From Dipteronia dyeriana (Eukaryota > Streptophyta > Magnoliopsida > Sapindales > Sapindaceae), in NCBI GenBank assembly GCA_032871835.1, contig CM065297.1, forward strand, positions 71,969,253 through 72,033,252: a stretch of 64,000 nt of DNA, read 5' to 3'. Positions 1-11,220 of this stretch are shown here, piece by piece (the stretch's first letter is position 1; each line of letters starts with the position of its first letter). A program made the translations under genes and the position numbers. The notes beneath the pieces are model-generated. The model worked only from the letters and a program-made list of their open reading frames with translations. It had not been told where the DNA came from and searched no databases.

Positions 1-392
1 CATGTGCTTGTGTTCTTTTGAGCTATTCATTTGTTTTGTTGACTTCATGAATAAGATAATATGCTCTAGAACTCTTGCTTTAATCTAAATGACTTTGTCA
101 CATGATTTTAACATATTTTTGGTATATGAGATTTAAACTTGATGATGTATTAATTGATCATATCTTGTGACTCAATTTCTAGATCTATGCATGTATCTAG
201 GTTGTAATTAATGTTGAATATATCTTACATGATCTAGATGGATTAAACACGCATGATTGACTAGACTACATTTGTTTTGTGCATTCATACTCATGTCTAG
301 TATTTTCCTTAGGATGTGTTGATCATAACATTCTATGTTGCGTGCTTGTTAGCGTTTTGCATTCATGATCACCTAGATATCTTGTGAGAAGG

Positions 393-691
393 AAGTCTTG
401 ACAATAGGTGTGAGACCTACGTTGTTGAGCAAGAAAGTCTTGGCAAGAGGTGGGAGACCTCGGATTGTCAAGCAAGGAAATCTTGACTAGAGTTGGGAGG
501 ACTCAGATTGTTGAGCAAGGAAGTCTTGCCAAGGGTCATGAGGATCCAGAAGGGTGAGCGAGGAAGTCTTGACTAGAGTCGGGAGGACTCGGATAGGTAA
601 GCAAGAAGTCTTTCCTAAGGTCATAAGGATCTGGAAGGGTGAGTGAGGAAGTCTTGACAAGAGGTGTGAGGCCTTAGATTGTTGAGCAAGA
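393..691 (+). repeat. Tandem array, 7 units of 42-43 bp, inside the C1 LTR
   Basis: The motif AAGTCTTG or a close variant recurs at 393, 435, 478, 521, 564, 606 and 649, a spacing of 42-43 bp. Each unit continues with a G-rich part and ends GAGCAAGG or similar. Units differ from each other by several bases. The LTR of element E carries the same kind of array (about 56850-57065, opposite strand) with the same period. Confidence 0.85.
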
Positions 692-1054
692 GGGTGACAT
701 CTTCTTGAGTAGGATAGGAGGGTAGTTTTTAGGTGAAGGGGTCACTTGAGAGATTGTACTTGTCTTATCTACTAGTGGATTTTGTTTGCCGGTCGTTTCT
801 AACCCGTGGATGTTTCCTTTTCGGATGTTTACCACGTTATATCTTGTGTCAACTTTTCTCTATCCCTATCTCTCTTATATTTGTATTTGTTATTTGAATA
901 CTATGAATATAACTCTATATGTAAGTTGACTTACTTTCTATAATAGAGATTGTGTACGTGTTATGATTATTTGTTTGTCTCACACTTTTCTTGTTTTATA
1001 TATTAATTAAGTGTCTTTAATTGATATATATATTGTGATACAAGCAGTCTAGAG

Positions 1055-1059
1055 GGACA
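1055..1059. repeat. Target-site duplication of element A, left copy (GGACA)
   Basis: GGACA directly precedes the TG of the element A LTR. GGAAA follows its other end (11035-11039). The uninterrupted C-family LTR copy at 59982-59986 reads TGTCC on the + strand, i.e. GGACA, exactly where A inserted here. One base of the right copy has changed. Confidence 0.8.
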
Positions 1060-3248
1060 TGTTGGAACCCCCGTTCATTGGTCACGCAGCGGAACTAGGT
1101 TTTAAAATTTTTATACATATCATATCTGTATCTGGGACCAGTGAACTTTAGATCGTAATTATTTTTCGAAACTAATACGTACAATATATAAATACAGGAA
1201 ATTGTAATCAACAAAAATAAGAAGATGAAAATCTTACCAACGTTTGGAGGCTCCTTCACTTTTCGATATGCTCCTGTCTGAACCAATCTTACCAACGTTT
1301 GGAGACCCCTTCTCTTTACGATGTGCTCCTGTCTGAACCACTCGATCTTCCTCGCTATCTCCCAGAACTGGTAACTACGTGTGGGCGCGTCACGGTCACA
1401 GGAACTTGAATGGAGGATGTATAGAGAATTGAAGAAACTCTTTCTTCTATGTGTTTCAAAAACACACAAAACATGAAACAATATATATATATATCTCACG
1501 CCTTGGTCTTTTTCACAATGATGTTGCTTATATGACAAATATATTTTAATCACGCCTGTTGTTGCTATATGACAAATATATATCAATCTCGCAATAGCAC
1601 AAATATATATCAATCTCGCCTGCTATTGCTATATCAAAAAAAAATATAACAATCTCGCATGCTGTTGCTTATATATCTCACCAATATATATTACGCATAT
1701 TGTTGCTTATTTATAAGCCAACTCTTTTCTATCTCCTATCAGTTCTCTACTTCCGTTTTACCAAATATATATATATATATATATTAAGTATTTGCATCCT
1801 ATGCAAATTCTTCTTTTGACTATTGTTTCATGTACACACCAATTTGCATCCAATGCAATCTCTTGTACTATTAGTTGATATACATTTTTTATTTATCCTT
1901 TTCAAATATATATAATATATTAAAAGTGATAATAAGTATTTTAAATTTAAACTTAAATTCAAATACTTAGATAAATGATTTAGTAAACATAAAATAATCC
2001 TATTATTTTATCTGCACCTAAATCCATATATCAACTAACACCCTCCAATTAATAGTTAATTAATAATTCATAATGATCAATATAATTAAATAATCTAATT
2101 ATTTAATTAATTTAACTATTAACATTCATTAATTAAATAATCTCATTATTCAATTAATTCTCGAATATATGCGTGTCACTTTTATAACACAATTAATTGG
2201 AAAATCCAATTAATTAACTGTAACCCTTGTTACCTAAATCAATCGGGCTAGCAAAGAGACCTAATGGACCCACAGTATTTTGAGCTCCATTAATTTTTGG
2301 AATCATTAATTAAACTCTTTAATTAATATTCCTTGATTATTAACTCCGGTGTTATTCCACTAAAAACCCGAAGTTGTACTCTCTCAACTGTAGACGCTTT
2401 TACACAGACCGATACAACTCAATGTCCATCGATATAACTATTACATATGGTGTGATCCTCCACATTAGTTCATAATTAGAGATGGGTCATAATGTCCGTT
2501 ATACCCCTCTAATCACATATATCCATTAAGTACCATTGATTCTCTAATGGACAATAAATCTTATTTCCTTACGGAATTAGGAGAGCGCTCATATTGTCCA
2601 AGCCTCGAATCAACTCTTAAGGGAACTACCATCTACTTCTCATAAGATGGAGTGGATTCCACTATTGTGTACAAACCTTTTCAGCCACAAGCCAAACCGC
2701 AATCCCAACATACGGAGTATATTGATCAGGAAATGCATCTGACCTCACCCATGGTATATCAAAGACCACGATCTAACCTGAAGGAGTCGATAAGACACTC
2801 AAGATTAAGATCACCCACATATAACCATCTTTATTCGATATATATGAATATCATCGGTAAACGGATCTTGGTGAGAGATTCGTATAGATCATGGCCCAGT
2901 CCTATATGATCACTTTATACAAGGTGCCTCCATTCCCATATCTCATATGAATGATTCAGGATTGTATAATCGTACATCACGGAATTGACCGCAGCTATAA
3001 ATTAACCACAAATAAAGTATCCAGCTTTATTTGCTATATATGGACTCTTTAGATTGCACGTCTGTTACTGTATCCATCTGTATATAACACTCATATACAC
3101 AGTTTGAGATTACATCCGACAATGTTGGATGTTAAATAAATGCACAAGTTATATAATAAACAACACAGCAAGAATGAATTGAAATTTTCCTTTTATTTTT
3201 TTAATAAATCCATTTACAAATTACATCTTTAGGGCATAAACCCCAACA
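1060..3248 (-). repeat. Element A 3' LTR
   Basis: Begins TGTTGGAACCCC and ends CCCCAACA, with the polypurine tract immediately to the right. It is 2189 bp against 2213 bp for the partner LTR. Outer parts differ from the partner at roughly one base in twelve by eye, while about 2300-2642 has a single difference. Contains a short (AT)n run near 1765. Confidence 0.93.
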
Positions 3249-3263
3249 ATCTCCCACTTGCAC
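3249..3263 (-). other. Element A polypurine tract
   Basis: On the minus strand this is GTGCAAGTGGGAGAT, abutting the 3' LTR: the expected plus-strand primer for reverse transcription. Confidence 0.85.
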
Positions 3264-4060
3264 TAAATCATGTGAGGCATGTCTCGTAACTCTAGACCAT
3301 CTAGGTTACCTGAAAACACTTTAGCCGGTAAGGTCTTCATAAATGGATCAACATGATTATCTTGTGAGGCTATCTTAGTGATGATCACATCTCCTCTCTA
3401 CACTATCTCTCTAATGAGATTATACTTTCTATCTATATGCTTCCCTCTTTTGTGGCTTCTTGGTTCTTTAGAATTAGCCGCAACACCATTGTTATCAAAA
3501 TAAAGTGTGATGGGCCTATCCAGATCTGGAACAACTTCCAGATCACTCAAGAACTTACGGAGCCAAAAAACCTCTTTAGGTAGCTTCACAAGCGGCTACA
3601 TATTCGGCTTCCATGGTGGAGTCAGCAATGCAAGATTGCAGGATACTTCTCCACAAAATGGCTCTACCACCCAAGGTGAATACTGATCCAGACGTTGATT
3701 TCCTAGAATCCCTGTCTGACTGAAAATCAGAAACCGTGTATCCTAACATGATCAAATCCTGCCCAGAATACACTAGCATATAGTCTCTCGTTCTCCGAAG
3801 ATACTTGAGAATTGTCTTGACAGCAACCCAATGATGAAATCCTGGGTTGGACTGGTATCTACTGACTACTCTCACTACATAGCAGATGTCCGGTCTCGTG
3901 CATAACATATCATACATGAGACTACCTACTGCCGATGCATAGGGTACACGTCTCATATCCTCAACTTCTTGATGTATCTTAGGACACTGTTTTTTAGACA
4001 AATTAACTTCATGCCTAGAAGGTAAATTACCTTTCTTGGAGTTATGCATCGAAATCGCAC
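3264..4060 (-). pseudogene. Element A RNase H domain of pol
   Basis: Continues the RT reading after a frameshift near 4050. The 4049-3576 stretch has the typical copia linker (Y-A-S-A-V-G-S-L-M-Y, T-R-P-D-I-C-Y), then RNase H with SDFQSDRDS and the E-A-E-Y residues (STMEAEY). A second frameshift near 3590 leads into LYFDNNG and EPRSHKRGKHID, the C-terminal part of the domain. A TAG at 3398-3400 interrupts the end, after which recognisable residues run on to the PPT. RNase H would remove RNA from the RNA-DNA hybrid during replication. Broken, hence inactive. Confidence 0.85.
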
Positions 4061-5218
4061 AAGAATCTTGTCCATATATGATGCCTGAGACAGTGCTATG
4101 AGTTTGTTCTTAAGATTCCTTTTAAGTTGGATCCCTAGAACATAACTCGCCTCTCCCAAATCTTTCATTTGGAATTGGCTAGCCAGCCAGCCCTTTACAT
4201 CATACAACACTCTCACATCATTCCCAATGAGTAGGATATCATCTACGTATAAGACCAAGAAAACTACTTTCTTATCAATGATGCGCTTGTAGACACAAGG
4301 CTCATCGACATTCTGCTCAAAGCCATAGGTTTTGATCACATCATCAAACTTGATGTTCCAAGATCTAGATGCTTGCTTAAGCCCATAGATGGACCTTTGC
4401 AGCTTGCAAACCTTTTGCTCTTGATCTGGACACACGAATCCCTCTGATTGCAACATATAGATGCTTTCATCAAGATTACCATTCAAGAATGCAATCTTGA
4501 TATCCATTTGCCAAATTTCGTAATCGAAATAAGTAGCAATGGATAAGAGAATCCTAATAGACTTAAACATGGCTACTGGTGAAAAGGTCCCTTCATAATC
4601 GACCCTCTCTTTCTAGGTATAACCCTTAGCCACTAGTCTTGCCTTGAAGGTCTCTACCTTCCCGTCTACTCCTCTTTTTCTCTTGTAGATCCACTTACAC
4701 CCTATGGGTTTTACCCCATCCGATAAGTCTACAAGATCCCAGAATAAGTTAGAGTACATGGACTCCATCTCGAGATTCATGGGTTTAAGCCATTCCTCTT
4801 TATCAGGATCTTCCATTGCATTTTTAAATGTCAATGGATCATCAACACTATCAGCAGAGACAACACCTTGTCCCTCACCTATTGCTAAATAGTGTTTAGG
4901 TTGTCTCACAACCCCCTCACTACGTCTAGGTGGTAGTGTATCCTGATCAGAAACCATCTGACTCTCAGATGTTTGTGGAACAACAACTCTTGTTGATAAA
5001 CCACTAGTCTTACTAAGCTCCAACTCATTTAATATAATCTTGGAACAAGGATTATGGTCACTAATGTAATTTTCCTCAAGAAACGTTGCATTTATTGATA
5101 CAAATACTTTGTTATCTTCAGGACTATAGAAGTGTCCACCTCTGGTCTCGTTGGAGTATCCTACAAACAGGCAGACAACAGATTTGGATTCTACCTTTCC
5201 AGTTCTATTCTTCAGCAC
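4050..5218 (-). pseudogene. Element A reverse transcriptase domain of pol
   Basis: A single frame with one stop, TAG at 4613-4615. Upstream of the stop is the lead-in GCKWIYKRKRGVDGKVETFKARLVAKGYT; downstream are MDIKIAFLNG (first catalytic Asp region), IYGLKQASRSW and LVLYVDDILLIGND. The YVDD active site is at 4238-4249 and is intact. At the TAG position element B has CAG (about 40613), so the stop is a C-to-T change. In frame with integrase upstream, as expected for a copia polyprotein. Confidence 0.92.
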
Positions 5219-6109
5219 GTGTGTTGGACACCCATATATATGAAAATGTCACAAACTAGATTTACGACCATTCCACAATTCTAGGGGAGTCTTAGGAACA
5301 GATTTGGATGAAACTACATTCAAAATGTATACCGCTGTTTGTAACACATATCCCCAGAAGGAATTTGGTAATGATGAGAAACTAATCATAGATCTCACCA
5401 TTTCCATTAGGGTTCTATTTCTCCTCTTCGCTACACCATTTTGTTGAGGTGTACCGGGAATTGTGAGTTGGGAAACTATCTCATGCTCGACCATGAAGTC
5501 TTCAAACTCCTGGTCAAGGTACTCACCTCCAAGATCCGATCGTAGTGACTTGATAGTCCTACCTAATTGATTCTCAACTTCAGCTCGGAATTCTTTAAAC
5601 TTTTCAAATGTTTTCGACTTTCGTTGCATCAGGTAGACGTATCCGTATCTTGAGTGGTCATCTATAAATGTGATATAATACTCATAACCACCCCTTGGCT
5701 TAACATTCATCGGTCCGCAGACGTCTGTATATATAAGCTCTAGCGGTTCTTTAGCTCTAAGCCCTTTTCCAGTAAAAGGTCTCTTAGTCATCTTACCTTC
5801 CAGACAAGATTCGCAGACAGGTAAGGTGCCAACCTTTAACTCACTTAAAGGTCCGCTTTTTACTAGTCTGTCTATCCAGTCAAGGTTGATATGACCAAGC
5901 CTTAGATGCCAGAGATACATGTCATTATCTGGAGAAATCTTATGTCGTTTAGTTTTTGATTTTTTAACCTTGAACATTTCGGTGTTTAGCAGTGTAGTAT
6001 TTATTACCGATTTTAACACATACAAATTATTTTCATTAATTTCTGAACAAATGTTCAGACCATTCTTTCCAATAATAACAGACTTATTATTAAAAGAAAG
6101 AGAATACGA
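5219..6109 (-). pseudogene. Element A integrase domain of pol
   Basis: Shows the zinc-binding HHCC part (LWHLRLGH ... CESC) and the catalytic core: Asp in TDVCGP, Asp in RSDLGGEY, then 35 residues to the position that should be the catalytic Glu. Here that codon (5426-5428) is Lys, in VAKRRNR, where elements B and D have Glu. This fits one G-to-A change. A TGA at 5249-5251 interrupts the frame before the conserved G-C-P-T-H-V region. Integrase would insert the cDNA into host DNA; this copy could not. Confidence 0.92.
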
Positions 6110-6463
6110 TTATTCTAACAATTTAGAAACGGAAATCAAATTCCGTGAAAATCCAGGAATATAAAAAATATTGATCAATAATAAAAAACTATTATTATTA
6201 CAAAATTGCAATCTTATTGCTCCCACTGCTTTTGCAGACATGACATCCCCCGACCCCACACGCATTGAGAAGCCTCCCTCCTCTAGCTGTGTCCAAGAAT
6301 CAGTCCACTGTAAAGAAGAAGAAACATGGTTAGTGTCCCCCGAATCAATTATCCAGGATGAAAAATCATCTTCCACTAAACAAGATTCAAGAACAAGTAA
6401 ATCATACTTACCTTTCGTCTTTTTCTTCTTGGTTACCTTCTCCAGGTATTGAGGACAGTTCAT
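6110..6463 (-). pseudogene. Element A aspartic protease domain of pol
   Basis: Carries SSWIIDSGDTNHV, the copia aspartic protease active site D-S-G, followed by a glycine-rich strand (RVGSGD) and the conserved end FYIPGFSRNLISVSKL. It is in frame with integrase; the only interruption is a TAA at 6110-6112 that fits loss of a CAA codon. It begins right after the last Cys of the gag zinc knuckle. The enzyme would cut the Gag-Pol polyprotein. Confidence 0.88.
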
Positions 6464-7248
6464 CTTCTAGTGCCCGACCTTATCGCAATGGAAACATTTT
6501 CCTTGGCCTTGGTCGGTGGAGGCGCCCTTTTTTTGCTTTGGGCTTTCTTGGGTTTGGGCTTACCCTTCGCCTTCCCAGCAGACCTCTTCCTCTTTTTATT
6601 ATTTAAGGAGGAAGATGGTTCAGCAACATTTGCCTCACCGGTCTTTCCTTTATTGTCCTTAATTAAAGACTCAAAGGTAGCAAGTTCATTGAGCAACTGT
6701 GTAAGACTAAACTTTAACTTGTTCATCCCGTAGTTGCTCTTAAACTGATCGAAACTCTTTGGAAGAGTCATCAGTATGATGCTCACTTGACTAGGTTTGT
6801 CAATGGCCCCGTCATTGACTTCTGCCATGTTAAAGTAGGACATCATGCTCAGGATATGTTCCCGAAATGACGTTCCTTCCTTCATGCGAGCGAGCATAGC
6901 AGAATGAATGACTACGTGTCGCTTTTGCTCGGAGGGATGCCAAAACATGGCTTGCAATGACTCTATGATTTCAAATGTTGAAGTAATTGCTTCATGCTTT
7001 GTAACAAGCTCGTCTATCATAGAAGCCAACAGATATGTTCAGGCCTTCTCATCAGATGAGACCCATCGCTCGTATGCCACACGAACAGTTCGTGTGGCAT
7101 TGGCAGCAGGCGCTGGAGGACATTCCTCCGTAAGCATAAACTTGAGGTCTTTGGTGACCAATATTGCATTAATGTTAAGTTTCCACTTAGTGTAGTTATC
7201 ACCAGTTAATTTTTCGTTTGTGAGAATTTGAAGTAATGCAGAAGACAT
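6444..7248 (-). pseudogene. Element A gag (copia UBN2-type)
   Basis: Starts at ATG 7248-7246 (MSSALLQILTNEKLTGDNY) and shows the copia gag pattern: L-x-G-x-N-Y-x-x-W near the N terminus, then FDQFKSNY and a basic Lys-rich tail before the nucleocapsid knuckle. A TGA at 7039-7041 interrupts it. At the tail the frame shifts by one, and the CCHC knuckle (C-F-H-C ... G-H ... N-C, about 6455-6500) is read only in the shifted frame, with TAG at the residue after the knuckle His. Gag would form the particle shell and bind RNA. The next upstream ATG (7275) would add nine residues not typical of the family. Confidence 0.9.
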
Positions 7249-8803
7249 TATTGCTGAAATAAATAAAACATTCATTCAGACATTTGTTTAAAAACAAGTG
7301 CGAGTGCTTTGACATAAATTTAAACATGATGCATGAACATGTTTAACGAACTAGAACTACCCTAAAACTAGTTGCTATACCACGACAATCCAACATACCA
7401 CAAAGAAGCGCCGCCTTAGGGTCGGTCAAGTCTTTACATGTTGGACCGAGATTCTCAATCAAATAATATTCTAGAATAAATCTTATTCCATATCATTCAA
7501 CCATCGTTCATTCAGTCAGGTTTTTAATTAACAAACTTAATCAAAACCTTCGTGAGTGTAACCCACCATTTTAGATCTCAAGAGCTTAACTCGAGAATTG
7601 CCGCCTTAGGGTCGGTCAATCCCGAAATACCCTCAGAAATCCTATCCGTTAGGAAGTCAACCTTGGTATTGACCTTTGTGGAAACCCTCCTTAGGGAGGA
7701 CAAAAGCAAAGCCGTCACGAGGCCCCACTCGGATCTCACGGTGTTGAACTAATGATAGAGACCACATGATATATATGTCATATATCCCTCTCCCACTCAC
7801 TATTTTAAAATTAGGGTTTTCTATTAATCGTTAATGCACCTAGATTCTACAGGATTAAACGACTAATTTTAATCAAGTTATCTAGTGCATTAACTAATTA
7901 TAAACAAATTCTAATTAACTAATAAATTATTAATGATTTTTAAGAATTAAAAATCTAATCTATTAGTGAATAATCTAAGCTTTTGTAAACTATTTACTGA
8001 GGTTAGATTATTATGTTAGTGTTTACCAAATTTTAACTATTAAAACTCTAACACTTTATTCGATTAATTTATTATTAGGTAATTCATCATATTAATCCTA
8101 ATTACAATAAATGACCCTATTAATCTAACTTATTAAACTCTTTAATAACTAGATTAATATTAATGAGAATTACCAAGTTTTCTAACCATTAAAAAAACTA
8201 ATCTCATTATTCATAGCCAATTATGTATATTGCCCATTTTAATCACATTAAAAAATACATAAAATATCAGGCTACGATGCATGTATGACATATCAAATAA
8301 ATTTGTGTAGGCACATCTAATCTAAATGACATACGTATGCATGACAATGCTTTTATTATCACATAATATAAAGCATACATGAATTGACCGAGTACTGTGG
8401 ATTATTTAACCTAAAAAAAATTGAAATCTAAAATTACAAAAAAATTCCCAAAGCATTCCTTGGTCTTCTTGTAATTCCCGAGTCTTCCAGACTCTTCAGG
8501 TCACTCCGATTCATCTCATGAATCCTTCTACGCGATTTTTCCAGGTCGTCAATATAGGTTACAATTTTTATTTTTTTTACAGTACAATAAAAAAAATATA
8601 AACAAAAAATAATAACAATAATACAACCCATACACCTTAAATCCACAGTACCATATAATTAATGATTAATCAGGTTTTTGTAAATTACAAAATAATAATA
8701 ATAATATACATAAAAAAACATCCTACAGTCAATTTAAATTTTGCCTACAAAATTCATACATACAGGAGCATCGAAGACAATTTCTTGTTCCGAACAAATA
8801 AAA
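7249..8803 (-). other. Element A 5' leader, non-coding
   Basis: AT-rich untranslated leader between PBS and gag. It matches the leader of element B (about 41845-42600). A near-repeat 'GCCGCCTTAGGGTCGGTCAA' occurs at about 7409 and 7601. No supported gene. Confidence 0.7.
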
Positions 8804-8819
8804 CCTGGCTCTGATACCA
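8804..8819 (-). other. Element A primer binding site (initiator Met tRNA)
   Basis: On the minus strand TGGTATCAGAGCCAGG, two bases from the end of the 5' LTR; it complements the 3' end of plant initiator methionine tRNA, the usual copia primer. Confidence 0.92.
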
Positions 8820-8821
8820 AT

Positions 8822-9499
8822 TGTTGGAACCCCCGTTCACCGGTCACGCAGCGGAACTAGGTTTAAATTTTTTATACAGATCATATCTGTATCTAGGACC
8901 AGTGAACTTTGGATCGTAATTATTTTTCAGAACTAATACATACAATATGTAAATACAGGAAATTGTAATCAACAAAAATCAGAAGAAGAAAATCTTACCA
9001 ACATTTGGAGGTTCCTTCATTTTTCAATATGCTCATGTCTGAACCAATCTTACCAATGTTTGGAGACTCTTTCTCTTTACGATGTGCTCATGTCTGAACC
9101 ACTCAATCTTTCTCGCTATCTCCTGGAACTGGTAACTGTGTGTGGGCGCATCACGCTCTCAAGAAATTGAATGGAGGATGTAAAGAGAATTGAAGAAACT
9201 CTTTCTTCTATGCGTTTCAAAACCACACAAAACATGAAACAATATATATATTTCTATCTCACACCTTGGTCTTTTTCACAATGTTGTTGCTTATATGACA
9301 AATATATATTAATCATGCCTGTTGTTGCTATATGACAAATATATATCAAACTCGCCTGCTATTGCTATATCACAAAAAAAATAATATCAATCTCGCTTGC
9401 TGTTGCTTATATATCTCACCAATATATATTACGCATACTGTTGCTTATTTATAAGCCAACTCTTTTCTATCTCCTATCAGCTCTCTACTTCCGTTTTAC

Positions 9500-9555
<56 letters not shown>

Positions 9556-11034
9556 GTAAAACAAAAATATATATTAAGTATTTGCATCCTATGCAAATTC
9601 TTCTTTTGACTATTGTTTCATGTACACACCAATTTGCATCCAATGCAATCTCTTGTGTTATTATTTGATATATATTTTTTTATTTATCCTTTTCAAATAT
9701 ATCTAATATATTAAAAGTGATAATAAGTATTTTAAATTTAAACTTAAATTCAAATACTTAGATAAATGATAAAAATAAAATAATCCTATTACTTTATCTT
9801 CACCTAAATCCATATATCAACTAACACCCTCCAATTAATAGTTAATTAATAATTCATAATTATCAATATAATTAAATAATCTAATTATTTAATTAATTTA
9901 ATTATTAACATTCATTAATTAAATAATCTCATTATTCAATTAATTCCCGAATATATACGTGTCACTTTTGTAACACAATTAATTGGACAATCCAATTAAT
10001 TGAACGTGGCCCTTGTTACCTAAATCAATCGGGCTAGTAAGGGGACATAATGGACCCACAGTATTTTGAGCTTCAATAATCCTCAGAATCATTAATTAAA
10101 CTCTTTAATTAATATTCCTTGATTATTAACTCCGGTGTTATTCCACTAAAAACCCAAAGTTGTACTCTCTCAACTGTAGACGCTTTTACACAGACCGATA
10201 CAACTCAATGTCCATCGATATAACTATTACATATGGTGTGATCCTCCACATTAGTTCATAATTAGAGATGGGTCATAATGTCCGTTATACCCCTCTAATC
10301 ACATATATCCATTAAGTACCATTGATTCTCTAATGGACAATAAATCTTATTTCCTTACGGAATTAGGAGAGCGCTCATATTGTCCAAGCCTCGAATCAAC
10401 TCTTAAGGGAACTACCATCTACTTCTCACAAGAAGGAATGGATTCCACTATTGTGTACAAACCTTACCAGCCATAAGCCAAACCGCAATCCCAACATACG
10501 GAGTATATTGATCAGGAAATGCATCTGACCTCACCCATGGTATATCAAAGACCACGATCTTACCTGAAGGAGTTGATAAGACACTCAGGATTAAGATCAC
10601 CCACATATAGCCATCTTTAGTTGATATATATGAATCTCATCGGTAAACGGATCTTGGTGAGAGATTCATGTAGATCATGACCCAGTTCTATATGATCACA
10701 TCATACAAGGTGCCTCTATTCCCATATCTCATATGAATTATTCAGGATAGTATCATCGTACATTACGGAATGGACCACAGCTATAGATTAACCACAAATA
10801 AAGTATCCAGCTTTATTTGCTATCTATGGACTCTTTAGATTGCACGTCTGTTACTGTATCCATCTGTATATGACACTCATATACACAGTTTGAGATTACA
10901 TCCGACAATCTTGGATGTTAAATAAATGCACAAGTTATATAATAAACAACACAACAAGAATGAATTAAACTTTTCCTTCTATTTATTTAATAAATCCATG
11001 TACAAATTACATCTTTAGGGCATAAACCTCAACA
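8822..11034 (-). repeat. Element A 5' LTR
   Basis: Begins TGTTGGAACCCC and ends CCTCAACA; 2213 bp. Differs from its partner by an expanded AT palindrome at 9493-9562. In minus-strand sense this LTR would hold the promoter. Confidence 0.92.
9493..9562. repeat. 70-bp perfect palindrome with (AT)n core
   Basis: GTTTTACCAAATAT... is mirrored by ...ATATTTGGTAAAAC around an (AT)n run. The other LTR of the same element (near 1757) has only the left arm and a shorter AT run, so the right arm was gained here. Confidence 0.9.
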
Positions 11035-11137
11035 GGAAAAACTTTTGCTTATTTCTAAGGGAGTCGAAAAAGGTGTCTAATCTATTCACCCCCCCCTCTA
11101 GGTTAGCCTTGAGCATTTAACCATGTTTGTATTTTCA
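11035..11137 (+). repeat. C1 5' LTR, right part (U5 end)
   Basis: Continues the LTR interrupted at 1059; matches the reverse complement of 59884-59981. Contains the run ATTCACCCCCCCCTCTAGG that is also seen near the ends of the E and C3 LTRs. Ends in CA at 11137. Confidence 0.8.
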
Positions 11138-11139
11138 AT

Positions 11140-11151
11140 TGGTATCAGAGC
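11140..11151 (+). other. C1 primer binding site
   Basis: TGGTATCAGAGC two bases after the LTR end, complementary to the Met tRNA 3' end. Confidence 0.9.
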
Positions 11152-11220
11152 AAGACACTAGATTGTACTTAGTGAGAGTCTAAGTGATACATTCACGGTT
11201 TTTGCAAAGCTTTTGAAGTC

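Larger units (their letters stand above)
1..1059 (+). repeat. C1 5' LTR, left part
   Basis: The right end of this stretch is the reverse complement of 59982-60395, which sits next to a primer site and is therefore an LTR. The match includes the stretch around 780-860 (motifs for the conserved 'cacgttatatcttgtgtcaac' type segment). The LTR is broken at 1059 by element A and resumes at 11035. Its TG start is outside the window. Confidence 0.75.
1060..11034 (-). mobile_element. Ty1/copia retrotransposon A, complete but inactivated
   Basis: A full-length element of 9975 bp: LTRs 1060-3248 and 8822-11034 (TG...CA), PPT beside the left LTR, initiator-Met PBS beside the right LTR, and gag, PR, IN, RT and RNase H in that order on the minus strand. 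IN before RT defines copia. The long LTRs, the LYVDDILLIGND RT signature and the IN/RH wording suggest the Tork/Angela (Tnt1-94-like) group, an inference without phylogeny. It sits in the 5' LTR of C1 with a 5-bp target duplication. Four in-frame stops, an amber codon and a frameshift in the zinc knuckle, two pol frameshifts and a changed integrase active-site residue make it non-autonomous. Confidence 0.93.

Noticed and set aside
393..691. CRISPR-like spacing of repeats (42-43 bp)
   Set aside because: Units are contiguous and diverged, without unique spacers, and lie in a plant LTR.
1095..1613. 172-residue minus-strand open frame
   Set aside because: Lies wholly in the A LTR; the homologous stretch of the other LTR does not keep it open.
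6171..6733. Overlapping plus-strand open frames of 80-95 residues
   Set aside because: They lie antisense to the gag and protease of element A and have no recognisable content.
8804..8819. tRNA gene signal
   Set aside because: Only the 3'-end complement of Met tRNA is present, next to an LTR, at this and the other sites: these are primer sites.
9397..9668. Open frames with long Ile-Tyr repeats
   Set aside because: Translation of the (AT)n palindrome in an LTR.
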